Source: Bacillota bacterium (GTDB lineage: Bacteria; Bacillota; Clostridia; Lachnospirales; Cellulosilyticaceae). From it: a DNA stretch of 5,317 bases. A model generated the notes under the pieces. That model saw only the letters and a program-made list of their open reading frames with translations. It had not been told where the DNA came from and did not search any database. Made by a program: the position numbers and the translations under genes. Below, one piece after another: positions 4,864 through 5,317 of the stretch (the first letter of the stretch is position 1; each line of letters starts with the position of its first letter). Where the stretch lies: the NCBI GenBank assembly GCA_023415525.1, contig JAEZKI010000319.1, forward strand, positions 1 through 5,317. The letters are read 5' to 3'.

Positions 4864-5317
4864 ATGAGTATTATAACAAATCTAACCAGAATGTGGCTAA
4901 CTCGCTCCATAAAGCCATTTACATTTAAAAATGAATATGACAATCAGTTGCCCTTTGCCGAGTGTGATAATCTAGGTCTCTATGTTCATATCCCCTTTTG
5001 TAAAAGCATTTGCAATTTTTGTCCATACTGCAAGACCCTCTATTCCAAAGAGAAGTGTGAGCGTTATATCCAGGCATTACTTGGAGAAATACACCTTGTT
5101 GGTAGCCAAACAACAGAAAAGAAACCCGTTACCAGTTTGTACTTTGGTGGCGGAACACCTGCTCTCATAGCTGGCCGGATTAAAGAGATTATTGATGCCA
5201 TAAAAGAACATTATATCATCACAGAGGGAATTGGCGTAGAACTACACCCGGATAATGTGACCCTTCCTGTTTTGCAAACGCTAAAAGATGCCGGTGTAAC
5301 AAAAATCAGTATTGGTA
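4864..5317 (+). CDS. HemN-like radical SAM protein (N-terminal part, cut by right window edge)
   Basis: The frame is open from the ATG at 4864-4866 to the window end, giving 151 residues. It contains YVHIPFC followed by CX3CX2C (Cys46, Cys50, Cys53), the arrangement of the HemN/coproporphyrinogen-oxidase-like group, then GGGTP (95-99), the SAM-binding glycine motif. VELHPDNVT (125-133) and LKDAGVTKISIG (140-151) correspond to the conserved HemN stretches with E-x-NP and AGVxRxSxG. A fourth cysteine, Cys56, follows as CX2C, where true HemN typically has CXC. AAGGAG (4854-4859) overlaps the stop codon of the preceding gene and lies 4 nt before the ATG. The group includes HemN, the heme chaperone HemW, anaerobic heme-degrading ChuW/HutW and class C radical SAM methyltransferases. 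The missing C-terminal half would be needed to choose among them. True HemN is not assumed. Confidence 0.87.
   Translation, partial: MSIITNLTRMWLTRSIKPFTFKNEYDNQLPFAECDNLGLYVHIPFCKSICNFCPYCKTLYSKEKCERYIQALLGEIHLVGSQTTEKKPVTSLYFGGGTPALIAGRIKEIIDAIKEHYIITEGIGVELHPDNVTLPVLQTLKDAGVTKISIG

Noticed and set aside
4925..5170. Two 62-codon reading frames, one per strand, over the HemN-like gene
   Set aside because: They are shadows of the HemN-like frame, which carries the cluster motif and GGGTP and stays open to the window end.

Overview
The window is AT-rich and its proteins look like those of a low-GC, probably anaerobic Firmicute of the class Clostridia. The main clues are strong AGGAGG-type ribosome binding sites, a Bce-type peptide-antibiotic resistance module and two oxygen-sensitive radical SAM enzymes side by side. 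The genus cannot be fixed from the sequence alone.

Positions 1-3684 are all on the minus strand. In order of transcription they hold a small vicinal-oxygen-chelate (VOC) protein (3684-3235), an OmpR-family response regulator (3214-2531), an intramembrane-sensing histidine kinase (2534-1491), a compact regulatory region (about 1490-1260), an ABC transporter ATPase (1259-495) and the first 169 residues of an FtsX-type permease that leaves the window at position 1. Regulator, kinase, ATPase and permease form a complete BceRSAB-like set. In that family the transporter detects and detoxifies cell-wall-active peptides such as bacitracin or lantibiotics, and it signals through the kinase and regulator to raise its own expression. 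The substrate cannot be predicted because the part of the permease that usually decides it lies outside the window.

The kinase-transporter gap is densely organised. Reading along the minus strand there is a TGACA-N4-TGTCA inverted repeat that matches the operator type of BceR-like regulators, a degenerate copy of it 21 bp downstream, a perfect 11-bp terminator hairpin with a T7 tail, a TATAAT box overlapping that tail, and then an array of nine degenerate 13-nt units that fills most of the presumed leader of the transporter mRNA. The array is the least explained structure in the window.

Positions 3685-3952 are a divergent intergenic region with plausible promoters facing both ways. The minus-strand one, for the VOC-regulator-kinase operon, is the better of the two.

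Positions 3953-5317 are on the plus strand and encode two radical SAM proteins 8 nt apart. The first (300 aa) has a CX3CX2C cluster and a C-terminal tail with three CxxC pairs. The second is HemN-like, with an extra cysteine after its cluster motif, and is cut by the right edge. They look like one operon for an unidentified redox or methyl-transfer modification. Nothing visible ties them functionally to the resistance module.
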